A stretch of DNA of 64,000 nucleotides from Chrysemys picta bellii (Eukaryota > Chordata > Testudines > Emydidae). The notes below the pieces were generated by a model that saw nothing but the letters and a program-made list of their open reading frames with translations, was not told the origin of the DNA and searched no databases. The translations under genes were made by a program, and so were the position numbers. Each line of letters begins with the position of its first letter. Position 1 is the stretch's first letter. The stretch is taken from assembly GCF_011386835.1 (NCBI RefSeq), contig NC_088791.1, positions 56,935,498-56,999,497 on the forward strand, given 5' to 3'. Positions 11,896 through 24,195 of the stretch are shown here, piece after piece.

Positions 11896-12955
11896 TAGGT
11901 ATATCTCCATATATTATAACCCTCTTCTTCCTGCACATTAACTCTTTGCTGAAGCACAGGCTGGCCAGAGTTCTGTCTTTTCAGGACCTTTCAGAAAGCA
12001 TTACACAGAATTAAACTCCAGAACTATTGTCGTAAACCCCTGATAAATAGATGTTAATAGCTCCCAGTCAATTTCAAAAAGAGAGTACCATACACTTTCT
12101 TAGTAACATTTAATGCACACAGAAAACATTGTAAATAGTATAAAACATCATAAATAGTATCTGAATACTTTGAATAACTTTTAAACAAAAACTATTAGAC
12201 GGTAAATCTACAGGTGTTCCTCATACCAACTTCTCCATTTTGTTTCTGCTAACTATATTTAAATATAAGGTTTCATCATAACATTTTCTACATTTTAGCA
12301 CACACATCAAACACATTCCCCTCCGATCTTCCCTCAGATTATTTGTCAGTCTTTATAGCTTGGTCACAATATGTGATGTGTGTCACCTGAACTCATTAGA
12401 GCTCGAAGAATGGCAGCATCTCAGCCAGCAAACAGTCTGGGAAACTCCACAGTTAGCGGCATGACAGCCCTTGAGTTAATAGTTTACTGGTCTTCAGTTG
12501 CTGGTGAAACAAATCTATAGTCTGTATCTAAAGTAGTACAGGGATTGGGACCCAGCAGTCACATCAGACATCTCTCTTTATCCTGCATAGGTCAGCCACT
12601 GAGTCCTCAGGGCTGTCTTTAACCTTTCCACTCTTGCATTCATGATCACCCACATCTCTGAGGGTGACTGAGCATAACCTACCACCTGGGTTGCCCAAAA
12701 TGAAAGCTTCCTATGCACCCTCAGACAGCTACTGAGCATGTCGAGTAACTTCCCTGGTTCTGGGTGGTTTTGGTCCTTTCTAACTGAATTGCCCTGTCCT
12801 GCCCTCTGAATATGTGAAATCCTTGTCCCCTCCCCACTGCTTTCTCCCTGTCTTTGGGAGAAACAAAGTCAAATACTGCAATATAAAGCATGTGGGCTAT
12901 ACTAACACTTGTGTGCCCTCGTTAGATAGTCTTGACTACTCTGCACATTCAAATA
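11896..12955. other. Intron-like DNA, nothing recognised
   Basis: No coding or repeat signature could be supported. Confidence 0.4.
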
Positions 12956-13135
12956 CACCGCTACCCCGATATAACGTGACCTGATATAACACGAATTTGG
13001 ATATAACGCGGTGCTCTGGGGGGGCGGGGCTGCGCACTCTGGTGGATCAAAGCAAGTTCGATATCACGCGGTTTCACCTATAACGTGCTAAGATTTTTTG
13101 GCTCCCGAGGACAGCGTTATATCGAGGCAGAGGTG
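12956..13135 (-). mobile_element. Mariner/Tc1-type MITE, copy B
   Basis: 180 bp between TA dinucleotides (12954-12955, 13136-13137). Its reverse complement starts CACCTCTGCCTCGATATAAC and shares CTGTCCTCGGGAGCCAAAAA and GAACTTGCTTTGATCC with copy A at 3961-4133. Confidence 0.85.
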
Positions 13136-13324
13136 TATTAAAACTCGTATCTGCAAAACCCATTGTCCTGAATGTACAATTGCAAGTGCACAGGTGTTAG
13201 ACTTTATAAAGGGCATGGGCAAACTTTAGCAGTAGAACTGGTTGAAAAAGCAATTTCACAGGATTTTTTTGAAAAACTTACATTAGCATGAGCTCCCAGG
13301 GCAATTCTCTGGTTAGGTGGGCTA

Positions 13325-13720
13325 ACTTGGTCCTTGGATGTATAAATAGGAGAATATGGGGTTGAAGTAGGGAGGTGTTAATACCACTGTATATTGCATT
13401 ACTGAGATTATTACTGGAATACTGTATCCAGTTCTGGCATCCATACTTTAAAACGAATTTTGAAAAATTGGACAAGAAGGTGCAAATGTTTTACTGTGAG
13501 GATAATTAACCACTGGCACAATTTTCTTAAGGATGCTTTAGATTCTCCATCACCTGAAGTATTTAAATGAAGGTTTGGATAGCTTTCTAGAGGATCCGCT
13601 CCAACTCCTCCACAAGTTATGGACTTGAAGAAATGTTATGACGTGTGTTATGTAGGTTATACTATATAATCATAAAGGTCTCTCCTGACCTTGTTAATAT
13701 CTGAACAACGTTATAAACCC
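13325..13720 (+). mobile_element. Old CR1-group LINE 3' fragment
   Basis: Parallels the 1540-2335 fragment: shared TCCTTGGATGTATAAATA, GAATACTGTATCCAGTTCTG and TTTTGAAAAATTGGA, followed by decayed C-terminal codons and an untranslated tail. It is degenerate and has internal deletions. Confidence 0.65.
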
Positions 13721-14619
13721 TCCAATATTTTTAACCAAGATTTTGGGAATTTGTTTCAATTGAAAATCAATTTTTAACAAAAAATGTAATTGAAAAGTTG
13801 GAATTGGGAAAATTTCCACCAGCTGTAGTCAGCATGCAGACCAGTGCTAAATTATGTGTGCACAAACTTTCATACAAGTGAAAGCTGAAGTCTGAAAATC
13901 TTGCTGCAACTGAGCAAACCCAACAATTAAGCAGCATTTACTATTCCACAACAGTAAACTTGTGAACTCCTAGTGTTTTCACTCTATAAGAAAAGACTGA
14001 TCAGTGCAAGGATTTTCACAAGCCCACAAGGTCTGAAATGACAAATGTACAAATATCTCCTCTTCCCCCAAGATTGATTTCCTCCACCTTGGCCTTGCTA
14101 AATAACTACAGGACACTTATTCCAATGGATGATATTGGGTTTCCTAAACTCCTCAATAAACATTCATATAAGAGGATTTTCTTCTGTAACCACAAGATGA
14201 CTTATATAATAATTTCCAGGGCCTCTCTGTTGTGGCTAAAATCCCTTTCCAATAAGAAGGCTCAGTACAAACCTGTCTACTCTCCAAGAGAAGATAAAAA
14301 TATTTTAGGAACCTGCATTACAACTTCACTCTCATTTATGATGCTTGCTGTGACATGACAAGGTTTTTCTCTTTCTCTGTCCAGGAGAAATTTTGTAATT
14401 CAGCATGTTGGACATGGACATCTTACGTTATGTGTAACTCAAGCTTCCTATAATGTGCAGAATTATTTGGAAACTCCCTAGAGAAAGTATTAAAGAATCC
14501 TTAGTAGCTGGATAAGCTTTCTAGCATATGATAGCAAGGATTCTAGGAGTCAGCTTTTCAAATATTCATGCCAATTTTTTACTACCTCAGTACTATAATC
14601 CATTTGTTCTTTTCTCACC
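13721..14619. other. Intron-like DNA with one AT-rich repeat remnant
   Basis: 13740-13830 resembles the AT-rich MITE-like family at 3107. The remainder is unrecognised. Confidence 0.35.
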
Positions 14620-15900
14620 TCTATTGGAGGACATCCCAAGACTCTGTGGGAACAACCTGTCCCAGTGACATCAGAACCATGCTGGTTCAGAGTCCCATTC
14701 AGTGCTGGGTGATGTCTGAGGCCTTGTGCATGCTGATTCAGCTTACGACAAGTGGGCATGCCTAGTGATATGCGAGGGATGAATAAGAATTCTGGCAAAC
14801 TTCTCTTTCTTTTTCTAAATATAAGCAGAGTCAGGATGAGCTCTACCCTGACATCTGGTGGTGAATTGTGGCGAGTTGTGGAAAAGAACTTCAGGGGCTG
14901 ATCTTGTTTGCATAGGCACACCCACCCTGCCTAGCATGAGCCCACAGCAGCCCAAATGGTCACTTTGGCTGCCATGGGATCCCCAGTTTCTCTGTTATTG
15001 GAGCAGGAAGAATAAAGTGTTACCCTGATTATGTGAATCAAGGACAGTGGAACTGTTTTATGACAGAGGGACTTGCCATCAACTAAGTAGCACTCGCTAG
15101 ACAAGGGACATGGGTTCCAAAACCCAGTGAATTGAGGGAGGCTGGGGACAAGTATGTGTAGTTGATGGTATTGGCCCCTTTTGAGGGCCTGAAACACCAA
15201 TTGCTCCTCCTTCTCTTTCCACTGTGGAATATCAGAGCTAATTTTGATTCCATTAGGAGTCTAGTTACAGGCTGCTGATCTGAATTCATTTTGGGCTAAT
15301 GGTGCACCAGCACTGAGGCTCCCCTACTGCAAGCTGAAATCACAGAAGAGCTAAAATTACTAAGAGCTGAAATTGCTGAGTGCTGTGGGAGGCCTGAAGA
15401 TATATTGCTGAGTGGCTGGTGGAGCAGAGCAGTTTGTGGGATGGCTAGAGTGGCTCACGGGATGGCTGGTGGAGTGGAGCGCAGTGAAGGCTGCAGCAGG
15501 ACCCCACAGAGAGGCAGGGCAGTCGGCTTTGGATCACATAAGGTGCCCCTTAATACCCCTGTGGGCACCCTCCCCCCATTTACACCCAGGCTGGGAGGTA
15601 AAACTCTGCAGATAAACTTTTGAACTCTGTGGCTGCACTGACCAGGGACAGAGACTTTTGGGGTGTTGGACTTTTGGGACTTGGAGTGATTTTTTTGGGG
15701 TTGCTGGACTTAAGACCCTGAGGGGAAAAGGACACTGCCAAACTTACCTGGGAGAGGGTCTTTTGCTCATGGTTTGTGTTATGAATCCTGTTTGTGGTGT
15801 TTCCCCAACATAATGCCACATTGTTTATTTAAAGGCTTTATTTATTAATCTTAAACATTGTATCCTAGAAGTTACTTAGGACACAGCAGTCTTGTAGAGA
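14620..15900 (+). mobile_element. Probable LTR-retrotransposon-derived block
   Basis: A lower-AT block unlike its flanks, ending in a TTTGTTATGAATCC-like and ATGCCACATTGTTTATTTAAAG-like tail. I recall closely similar text as a high-copy turtle repeat. No coding domain survives, and neither TG/CA ends nor target duplications were found, so boundaries are approximate and the class is inferred. Confidence 0.45.
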
Positions 15901-16525
15901 AGTCCCAAAAACCTCTCTGATCTGTGGTCTGGTTTCTGTCATTCTCTAGTGGTCTGTTTGTGACCTAGAAAAGTGCTCAGCAGATAAATGCCTGCTGACA
16001 ATCAAAGGCCAGAGATGGTGGTGTGATGAATGAATGCCTTATGGAAATGTTCAGAAGGGGAATGAATGGTCAACCATTATTACCCAAATCAGATGTCCAA
16101 GCAAAGATGGTTCTGGGTATATCCAAATGGAGGTATCTCATTCTGTTTCAATAATTTTTCTATCATTATGATGGTAATGACTGACATAGCCAGAGATCTC
16201 AATGACTCTTCACGATCATTTTCAGTCCAAAGTCAATTAGCACAACTTTTCTTACTCTGTTCTGGGCTTTTCAGTAACATCTTTAGATAACAATATGTTT
16301 ATTATCAAGGTCATCAAAATTGCAGTGAAACTTTTAATCGATTTGGAATGTTGATCAAAAACCAAACCAAAACAAACAGAAAAATTTGGGCAAAAAAAAG
16401 TTTTTTGCATAGTTTACTTCTGTTTTTTGACCAGCTCAAAGATGGCCTTTTTCACATTTCACCAATCTTATCTTACTTTAAAATGTAAAGTTATATGGCA
16501 TATAGGTTTGAACACAACATTGTGA
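15901..16525. other. Intron-like DNA with an AT-rich repeat remnant
   Basis: 16330-16450 resembles the old AT-rich MITE-like family (ends TTTTTTGACCAGCTC). The rest is unrecognised. Confidence 0.35.
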
Positions 16526-16632
16526 GTCATGGAGTTTAAGGCTAGAAGGGACCACCAGATCCTCTAGTCTGACTTCCTGTATACCATAGGTCACCAACAC
16601 CACCCAGCACCCTCACACTAAACCTCAGACTT
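16526..16632 (-). mobile_element. CR1-group LINE 3' tail
   Basis: Contains GGCTAGAAGGGACCACCAGA and TCTAGTCTGACTTCCTGTAT, the inverted 3' untranslated words of a CR1-type LINE. It is severely 5'-truncated. Confidence 0.65.
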
Positions 16633-16852
16633 GATCTTACTCTTTGGACTTTCTTTTACTTCCAGTTTTTTTAAGCTGATGTTGCATGCAGTATCCCAGC
16701 TTCAAAAGAAGACATGCATATTTACCACGATATCTTAATAATAGACTCATCAATTTCCAAAAACTGTACCAGAGTCACTAAATTCACTTCTGCAGCATCA
16801 TGGTTTAATTATTAATTTTAAAAACAGCTCCATAGTTCCTTCAAGGATTTCT

Positions 16853-17410
16853 TTGTCTATCTTGGGACAAGGTCTCTCACGTTCATTACAATCTTGTCCA
16901 TGGGCACATTACAGAAATTATTGTATCTTGCTCATCTTTGGTGATCCTCAAAAGTCATGGCATGGCAGTGTTTTCATCTTCTGGGAGATATGGTCTTTTA
17001 TGTGGAGATTGTACAGTGGGCATTTTCTCACCTCAGAATTCTGTAGGCATCCTGGAGATTTGGAACTTTTCGCAACACCCGCTGGAATGTGCTCTACTCC
17101 TGAGTCTGAAGTAGTGGCTGTTAATAATGTCAGAAATCAACATGTCAGTTTTGGATGTCCCAATGAGGAGCCCTTTCTGTCAAGTAAATGGCTTCTCCTG
17201 GGACTAGCCAACCATATTGGAATTCAAAACATCATCAAAGGCCAATGGAATCCAATTTCCAAAACAAATCTCCGCAATTCTGCTAGTGAATGGCATCTGA
17301 ACAAACCTGGTTTGTACAAACCACCAAAGAAATACCAAAAGCTATCCTCTGAGGGCAGAGATGGTGGAACTAGAGATAGCTGGAAAGGATACAATTCACA
17401 ATCAAAGTAG
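16853..17410 (+). other. Unexplained 185-codon open reading frame
   Basis: Open from ATG at 16853 to a stop at 17408-17410 in otherwise stop-rich AT-rich intron. The translation has no domain I recognise. It has no clear signal peptide or repeated motif, and codon composition looks unconstrained. It may be chance, a decayed retroelement frame, or a lineage-specific gene. I favour chance or retroelement remnant. Confidence 0.2.
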
Positions 17411-17507
17411 CTTACACAAAAGGAATGTTAAATAATCCGGTATGATGGCTGTGCTTCTGACTGTTTTATAGTGTGAATATATATTAAGGCACACAGGTCT
17501 GATGCAT

Positions 17508-17553
17508 CTCTCATTGAAGTCAACTTGAATCTTTAAGTTGACTTCAATGAGAG
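17508..17553. repeat. Perfect 19-bp-arm hairpin
   Basis: CTCTCATTGAAGTCAACTT (17508-17526) is followed after 8 bases by its exact reverse complement (17535-17553). It resembles the core of the 'tcaatggg' palindromic MITEs. Confidence 0.85.
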
Positions 17554-20270
17554 GTGGATCAGGCCTCTAATAAAAAAACGTAATAAATGGTAGGGGAAAT
17601 TTTGCGAATCTTTCACAACAACTACTTTTCCAAGTTTAGTGTTTAAACATTTTTAAAGACATTTTAAACTGTTTCCCCCAAAATCCCATATTAAATGCTT
17701 AAATAGTACTATGTAGAAACTCCTTGTTAAATTTAATGCTGGAAAATCTTGGTATTTGTTTTGTTAAAAACTTCCTTTTTAAGCCAGCAATTTATTACTT
17801 AAAAGAGCATCCATGGGAACTGAAGTCCTCGATACAAAAATCAGATACTTTTGAAATATGAGACTATGTGAAGTATGAAAAAAAATTTAATCATGGACTT
17901 TTTTCTTTTGCACTTGCATAACTTGTCTTTTTTTTAATTACATCAAAAAGTCACTTTGTAGGTCAAGTTTCAATACAAGCAGACTGAAATACCATAGCTT
18001 TTCCTTAAAAAAAAAAAATGATGACAAATGGCCACCCTACAATAAAAAGTAAGGCAATCTTCTAGTGAATCTAGATTCCTACAAGGGGCAGACCTTCTGC
18101 CACTTTTAAGCTTTCTAACCTTTCAGGAAATCAAAGTGGTTACTCAGTGTGATGCACACTGTTCTTGTATGACCAGTGAATCAAAAAGGACAGGGTCACA
18201 GAGCATTATTTTTCCTCTCATGTAGCAGACTATTTTGTTTTCATACGCAGTATGTAACAAGAAATGAAAACTCTGGCTCACAAAATTTGCAGGTTCCTGC
18301 ACTGAATATCCTTCAAGGGATGACAGGGTTCTTAAAACTTTATAGAATTTTTGTTATAAAAGAGTTAAACTCCTCAAGCACTATTAACTAGAAATATTTA
18401 TTTTCTACAATTTCCACAGATCTTCAGTGCCTTTCCTATTAATGTTGAATTTTATCATTGGTTAGATAAGTAAGGTATTTTGAAAGTTACTGTTCCATAA
18501 AGGTTTAAATAGAAGGCTAAAGGTAGGTAATGAATAAAAGTGGATAGTTTAATGGAAAGTGGAAAGATTAATTGTGAAAAGATTAATTCATAAAAGAAAA
18601 TAAAGTACTTTTATAAAGACCAGGCTCGAATTAGGGGAAAAGTGAAATGGAATTTTACAGTGTGTGAATCTTTGGTGGTGTTCCTGTAAATAAATTACTT
18701 AAGTCAATGAAGATCACTTACATATTTGAAACAACTAATAGTATGCTATTTTAAGGATGTATGGTAAAGGTTAAAAAAAGATGGAGTGAAAGGTAACATT
18801 CAGAAGAATAAGTGGCCTAATTTTCGTAGGTGCTGAGCAGGCCATGAGCTTTATACTACATGGCAAATTAGAATTCATATTTGAAGTATTGTTGCCATAA
18901 TATTTAAATAATATTACCTTTAAATCAGAGTAAGTTGCCTTAGAAATGCCTTTTTAGCAGTGATGATCTCTATTTGCTACAGTATGATAGGATATAAGTC
19001 AAAGGAAATTATAAAACTGCACTGGGAGGTGTGACCTGCCACAAAACTTTAAAAGTCTGCTTCAGTGCAAGTTTAATAACTTTTGTTAAATTAAATGAGT
19101 GCCAGGAATTAGGGTTTATATCTGATGCTATAGATATTTAAAGACCTCAGTTTTGTCAGTGAGGAAAAATAAAAAAATAACAAGTTTTAAATTTCTGTTA
19201 TAAAGTGGGATTTAAAAAGTCCTGGAACATAATTGATTAAACCATATCCTGTCTTTCTGTTGAGCAGTCATTAATGACAGGTCGCCTAACATCTTATCTC
19301 CTTCCACCCTAGCTCTGCTTGAATGGAGTATTGTGTGTCCATTTACTGCTTGGAAGTACCTGAAACTGATATAAAAGTATTTAAAAAAATAGGAGAAGCA
19401 TTTTCCGGTGAGGTTCAAGTTTAAAAGACTTGACTCTAATCAGAGAAGAACATTCTATCTCATTTGCTTCAATGTAGACCTTTCTAATCACCCTCTCAGC
19501 CTCAATTAGTTTTAAACTGCCAAGGGAATGTTTTTTTCTAAACAGAGAAGGATTTAAAATTCCTCTGCAGGGCTATCCAAGTGAACTTTTACTGCTTACT
19601 GGCTTTCATGATGGAAGAATATCATCTTAATTAGGTAGCCTCTTCACATAAAAATCAATGAATAATCTAAGAAAATGTTTATCGTAAGTTCGACCTTTAC
19701 CATTGGCCCCCTACTTTATATGTGCATCCAGATAAAAGCTCTCAGGGCATTCTTAATAATGACCCAGTAATGGTACAGCTTGTGGCATGTGGCTGTTAAC
19801 TATTCAAATATTATAAGATGATTTCTGAAGGAGAACACCCTTAAACAGTGACAGCATGAAGTGCCCTCCAGCACCAGCACCAGCACCAGCACCAGCACCA
19901 GGCAAAGATAGACTAGATGTTTTACTTCAAGATGTATCTTTCACGATAATTTTGAATTCAACTTTAAAAATTAATTCATCTATTTTTATGATTTTTGTCA
20001 TTTCATTTTAGTAATCATTTAATTTTTTTCCTTAGGCACTATAGTTTTTAACATAACTTGTAACTAAAACATTATTTTTTCCATTTAAAATGATTTGTTC
20101 TCATGATGCATATTTTTCTTTAGTAATTAACACATATAAATTGCACCTTAGGGTCTGCATGTAGGGTCTATAAGGACATGTTTGGGCAGCAGTGTTACTG
20201 GACCTTCAGTCTAATAATAAAAAACAGTGCCATTCTTAAACCATAATCCACACCTTATGTCTTAACTGCT
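17554..20270. other. AT-rich intron-like DNA, one microsatellite
   Basis: No exon or RNA gene could be supported. A hexamer tract at 19869-19901 is listed separately. Confidence 0.4.
19869..19901. repeat. CAGCAC hexamer microsatellite
   Basis: About 5.5 uninterrupted copies of the hexamer CAGCAC, ending in CAGG. Confidence 0.9.
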
Positions 20271-20434
20271 TAAGGCTCTAATAAAGAAAAGCATTTACGT
20301 AGGTGCTTAAGTTTTAAATTTAAGTGATGTCATTAGGACTTAAGCATGTGCTTAAAGTTAAGTACATGTTTACATGCTTTCCTGAATTGACATGGATTTA
20401 AGCAGATGCTTAAATTCTTTGCTGAATCAAGGCC
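20271..20434. mobile_element. Palindromic MITE-like repeat
   Basis: Contains repeated and inverted GCTTAAG/CTTAAGC words (TTAAGCATGTGCTTAAAGTT in the centre) and ends TTTGCTGAATCAAGGCC, matching the 7808-7935 family. Confidence 0.55.
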
Positions 20435-21896
20435 TAATGTGGACAAGTTCCCCAGCTGTGCAGAAAAGAATGATATCTCTGATAATTGTTGGACTTGGAG
20501 CAGAAAGGGCAAGTGGTGTCTCTTACCCAAGCAGGGAGTTTGTTATGGATGAGGATAATTGGAGCCAATAGATATATAATAAATCCATTTGAATGTAAAC
20601 ATTTAGGAAAACTCCTTCACATCCAGTGCTTAAAAAAACAGCCCAACTAGAAAGTTCAAACACTTGTGTAACAGATATGGACATCTGTATGCATGTCACT
20701 CATGCTGCTTGCTGTTGTTATTTGTTTCTGGAGACCTGCTAGTCCTTCACTTGGGACAGATTGGGAGAATGTTCCATTGGGGGGCAAACTTACATCACAA
20801 TTTCTGTGTCCATCTATGCCTTCTCCTTCTTGGTCTCAAGAAGACAATGATGGTTTAGCAGATTCTCTTGCAGACTGGAGCCCTGACATTACTACGTATG
20901 ATATTCATTCATTGTAAAGGTCGTTATAAAAGACTTTGGGTTAATTTTAGGGTAGAAGCTATAAAACGAGCTTCACTAATTTACACCAGCTGAGAATCTG
21001 GCCCATTATTATTTAGGTGACAGTTAGATTAAGGACAGTAAAGTATATAACAGTAAGTAAAGTAACAAGGAGTAGGGTGGATGGCAGATCTAGTATTTTA
21101 ATGTGTCTTCAAGTAATATCAACCAGCAGGTGACCAAGGAATAGCAACCAAGGTATTCTGTTTTGGTTGGTTAGATAATGGGTTGAAGAGTGGGCTTTCC
21201 TCTTCCTCACTGCAGTATCCATATGACATTCTTGTCTTGATTATATCCCAGGTTTTGCAGAATGGCTGGTACTGGTCCAAGTTGGTTTTTATAGACTGAT
21301 TTAAACTGATATAGCGAAGAAGCAATCTCCATAATTTGTTAATTTCTTCAATACTTGATGTCTAGTTCTGTTCCATCTGCTCTGCAATCTGCTGTTGTTA
21401 TATTATAAAGGAAGCCAACCTGACCCTCAGATCAGCTTGTCAATTGTCATCCCACTTCTTCCTTCCTTTTCATCTCAGAAGTATTAGAGGAGGCCAAAGA
21501 TAAGTATTTCTCCTCAAAACCAACAGTTTTTATATCTCAGTCTGATTTTTGTGAGCTGCAGTGGGATGGAACAAGCACTGGCACAGGTGACTAATTGTCT
21601 CCAATAGACATCAGACTGTGCATACTTAAAAACAGCAAGATATTTCCTCTGCTTTTGCTACCATAAATCATATTTTATGGAATTAGTTGCATTCCCATTG
21701 CGATGTTTGCCCACAGAATATTCATTGTTCATCGTTTTTAGGCTTTACAGAACTGGGATGTCATTTTATCACAGAACAGTTTTGAAATGTTTTCCTTGGA
21801 AAGCTGCTGTTCTGTGGGGTTCAGTGTCGTCTCCATTGTATTGTGTTCTGAATCTTTTATCTCAGGGTGGCATAGCTGGAGTTTTGGACTGAATTA
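20435..21896. other. Intron-like DNA, nothing firmly recognised
   Basis: A half MITE lies near 20985-21003. Otherwise no feature could be supported. Confidence 0.4.
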
Positions 21897-22054
21897 TCAG
21901 AATATTATAAAAAGAAGAACAGGAGGACTTGTGGCACCTTAGAGACTAACAAATTTATTAGAGCATAAGCTTTCGTGGACTACAGCCCACTTCTTCGGAT
22001 GCGTATAGAATGGAACATATATTGAGGAGATATATATACACACATACAGAGAGC

Positions 22055-23295
22055 ATGGCTCTGTCAATCTGTTTTTTCACTTCAGCAGGTGGGTATTGTA
22101 GTTTTAAGAATGCTTGATAGAGATCTTGTAGGTGCTTGTCTCTATCCGAGGGATTGGAGCAAATGCGGTTATATCTTAGAGCTTGGCTGTAGACAATGGA
22201 TCGTGTGGTGTGTCCTGGATGGAAGCTGGAGGCATGTAGGTAAGTGTAGCGGTCAGTAGGTTTCCGGTATAGGGTGGTATTTATGTGACCATCGCTTATT
22301 AGCACAGTAGTGTCCAGGAAATGGACCGCTTGTGTGGATTGATCTAGGCTGAGGTTGATGGTGGGATGGAAATTATTGAAATCATGGTGAAATTCCTCAA
22401 GGGCTTCTTTTCCATGGGTCCAGATGATGAAGATGTCATCAATGTAGCGCAAGTAGAGTAGGGGCGTTAGGGGACGAGAGCTAAGGAAGCGTTGTTCTAA
22501 GTCAGCCATAAAAATGTTGGCATATTGTGGGGCCATGCGGGTACCCATAGCAGTGCCGCTGACTTGAAGGTATATATTGTCCCCAAATGTGAAATAGTTG
22601 TGGGTGAGGACAAAATCACAAAGTTCAGCCACCAGGTTAGCTGTGACATTATCAGGGATACTGTTCCTGATAGCTTGTAGTCCATCTTTGTGTGGAATAT
22701 TGGTGTAGAGGGCTTCTACGTCCATAGTGGCCAGGATGGTGTTTTCTGGAAGATCACCGATGGATTGTAGTTTCCTCAGGAAGTCAGTGGTGTCTCGAAG
22801 ATAGCTGGGAGTGCTGGTAGCGTAGGGTCTGAGGAGAGAGTCTACATAACCAGACAAGCCTGATGTTAGGGTGCCAATGCCTGAGATGATGGGGCGTCCA
22901 GGATATCCAGGTTTATGGATCTTGGGTAGCAAATAGAATACCCCTGGTCGGGGTTCTAGGCATGTGTCTGTACGGATTTGTTCCTGTGCTTTGTCAGGGA
23001 GTTTTTTTAGCAGATGGTGTAGTTTCTTTAGGTAATCCTCAGTGGGATCAGAGGATAATGGCCTGCAGAATGTGGTGTTAGAGAGCTGTCTAGCAGCCTC
23101 TTGGTCATATTCCAATTTATTCATGATGACGACAGCACCTCCTTTGTCAGCCTTTTTGATTATGATGTCAGGGTTGTTTCTGAGGCTGTAGATGGCGTTG
23201 TGTTCTGCATGGCTGAGGTTATGTGGCAAGTGATGTTGCTTTTCCACAATTTCAGCCTTTGCACGTCGACGGAAGCACTCTATGTAGAAATCCAT
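22055..23295 (-). pseudogene. Penelope-like reverse transcriptase, endonuclease deleted
   Basis: Minus-strand open frame from 23295; it continues to a stop at 21958, but residues after about 413 come from the joined arm. Visible in order: KKADKGGAVVIM (about 47), KIHKPGYPGRPIISG (about 125, finger region), motif A with Asp192 in MDVEALYTNI, SGTAMGTRMAPQYAN (about 246), and YIDD at 284-287. The GIY-YIG domain is absent. This is the reciprocal of copy 1, which keeps the endonuclease but has lost fingers and motif A. Over about 615 bp of overlap I count three base differences, two of which change an amino acid. This points to recent activity of the family. Confidence 0.93.
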
Positions 23296-23296
23296 A

Positions 23297-23697
23297 TGAT
23301 ATGCAAACTAGACACAATCAACTCCGGTTTAAATAAGGACTGGGAATGGCTGAGCCATTACAGACATTGAATCTGTCTCCCCTTGTTAGTATTCTCACAC
23401 TTGTTATCTAACTGTCTGTCTGTACTAGGCTAGCTTGATTATCACTTCAAAAGTTTTTTTTCTCTTAATTAATTGGCCTCTCAGAGGTGGTAAGACAACT
23501 CCCACCTGTTTATGCTCTCTGTATGTGTGTATATATATCTCCTCAATATATGTTCCATTCTATATGCATCCGAAGAAGTGGGCTGTAGTCCACGAAAGCT
23601 TATGCTCTAATAAATTTGTTAGTCTCTAAGGTGCCACAAGTCCTCCTGTTCTTCTTTTTGCGGATACAGACTAACACGGCTGCTACTCTGAAACCTT
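23297..23697. repeat. Inverted 3' end of Penelope-like copy 2
   Basis: Encodes in + orientation the last residues of the endonuclease (ICKLDTINSGLNKDWEWL) and then the complete untranslated end. It abuts the truncated start of the reverse transcriptase. Confidence 0.93.
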
Positions 23698-23710
23698 TCA
23701 GAATATTATA

Positions 23711-24195
23711 GAATTTTTCAGGAATAGTTCTTTGAAGATTCTCGTAAGGAGAGGATGTCAACAACTTTTTTTTTTCTAAAAATGCTTCGGCATTGCACAG
23801 TGCTAACCCAGTCAGATACAATTTTCTAATTGCTTATACTCACCTCTTCATACTCTCTTCTTACCCATATAGGTCCTGCTCTAGCAAAGCACTTAAGCAC
23901 GAGTAGTTGTCACAGTGCCTGGAATGGGTCACAGTTGAGAGGGCCAGTCTCAGGTCAGACTGTCAGAAAACAGGGCAGACACACCCAAGCTGGTGGTATA
24001 CTCTATAATTAGATTTAACCAAACCAGCAACAAATGTCTGCTCCTTGATCGCTATACTAGCTTATAATAGACCCACAGCTTGTCCCCTTAGACACTCCAG
24101 CCTATATTACTATCCAGACAAACTAGACTTAATGATGAAAAGTTATTAAAACCAAAAATCATCACACATTCAATTACTCCCAGCTCCAATCACTA
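23711..24195. other. Intron-like DNA, nothing recognised
   Basis: No feature could be supported. Confidence 0.35.

Larger units (their letters stand above)
21897..23710 (-). mobile_element. Penelope-like element copy 2 with target duplications
   Basis: The element occupies 21910-23697 between a perfect 13-bp duplication TCAGAATATTATA (21897-21909 and 23698-23710). The 3' end of the element sits on both sides in inverted orientation: a 145-bp arm at 21910-22054 and a complete 401-bp arm at 23297-23697. The right end is complete and the left end begins internally at AAAAAGAAGAACAGG. Relative to copy 1, about 0.83 kb covering the endonuclease is deleted at the 22054/22055 junction. Confidence 0.95.
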
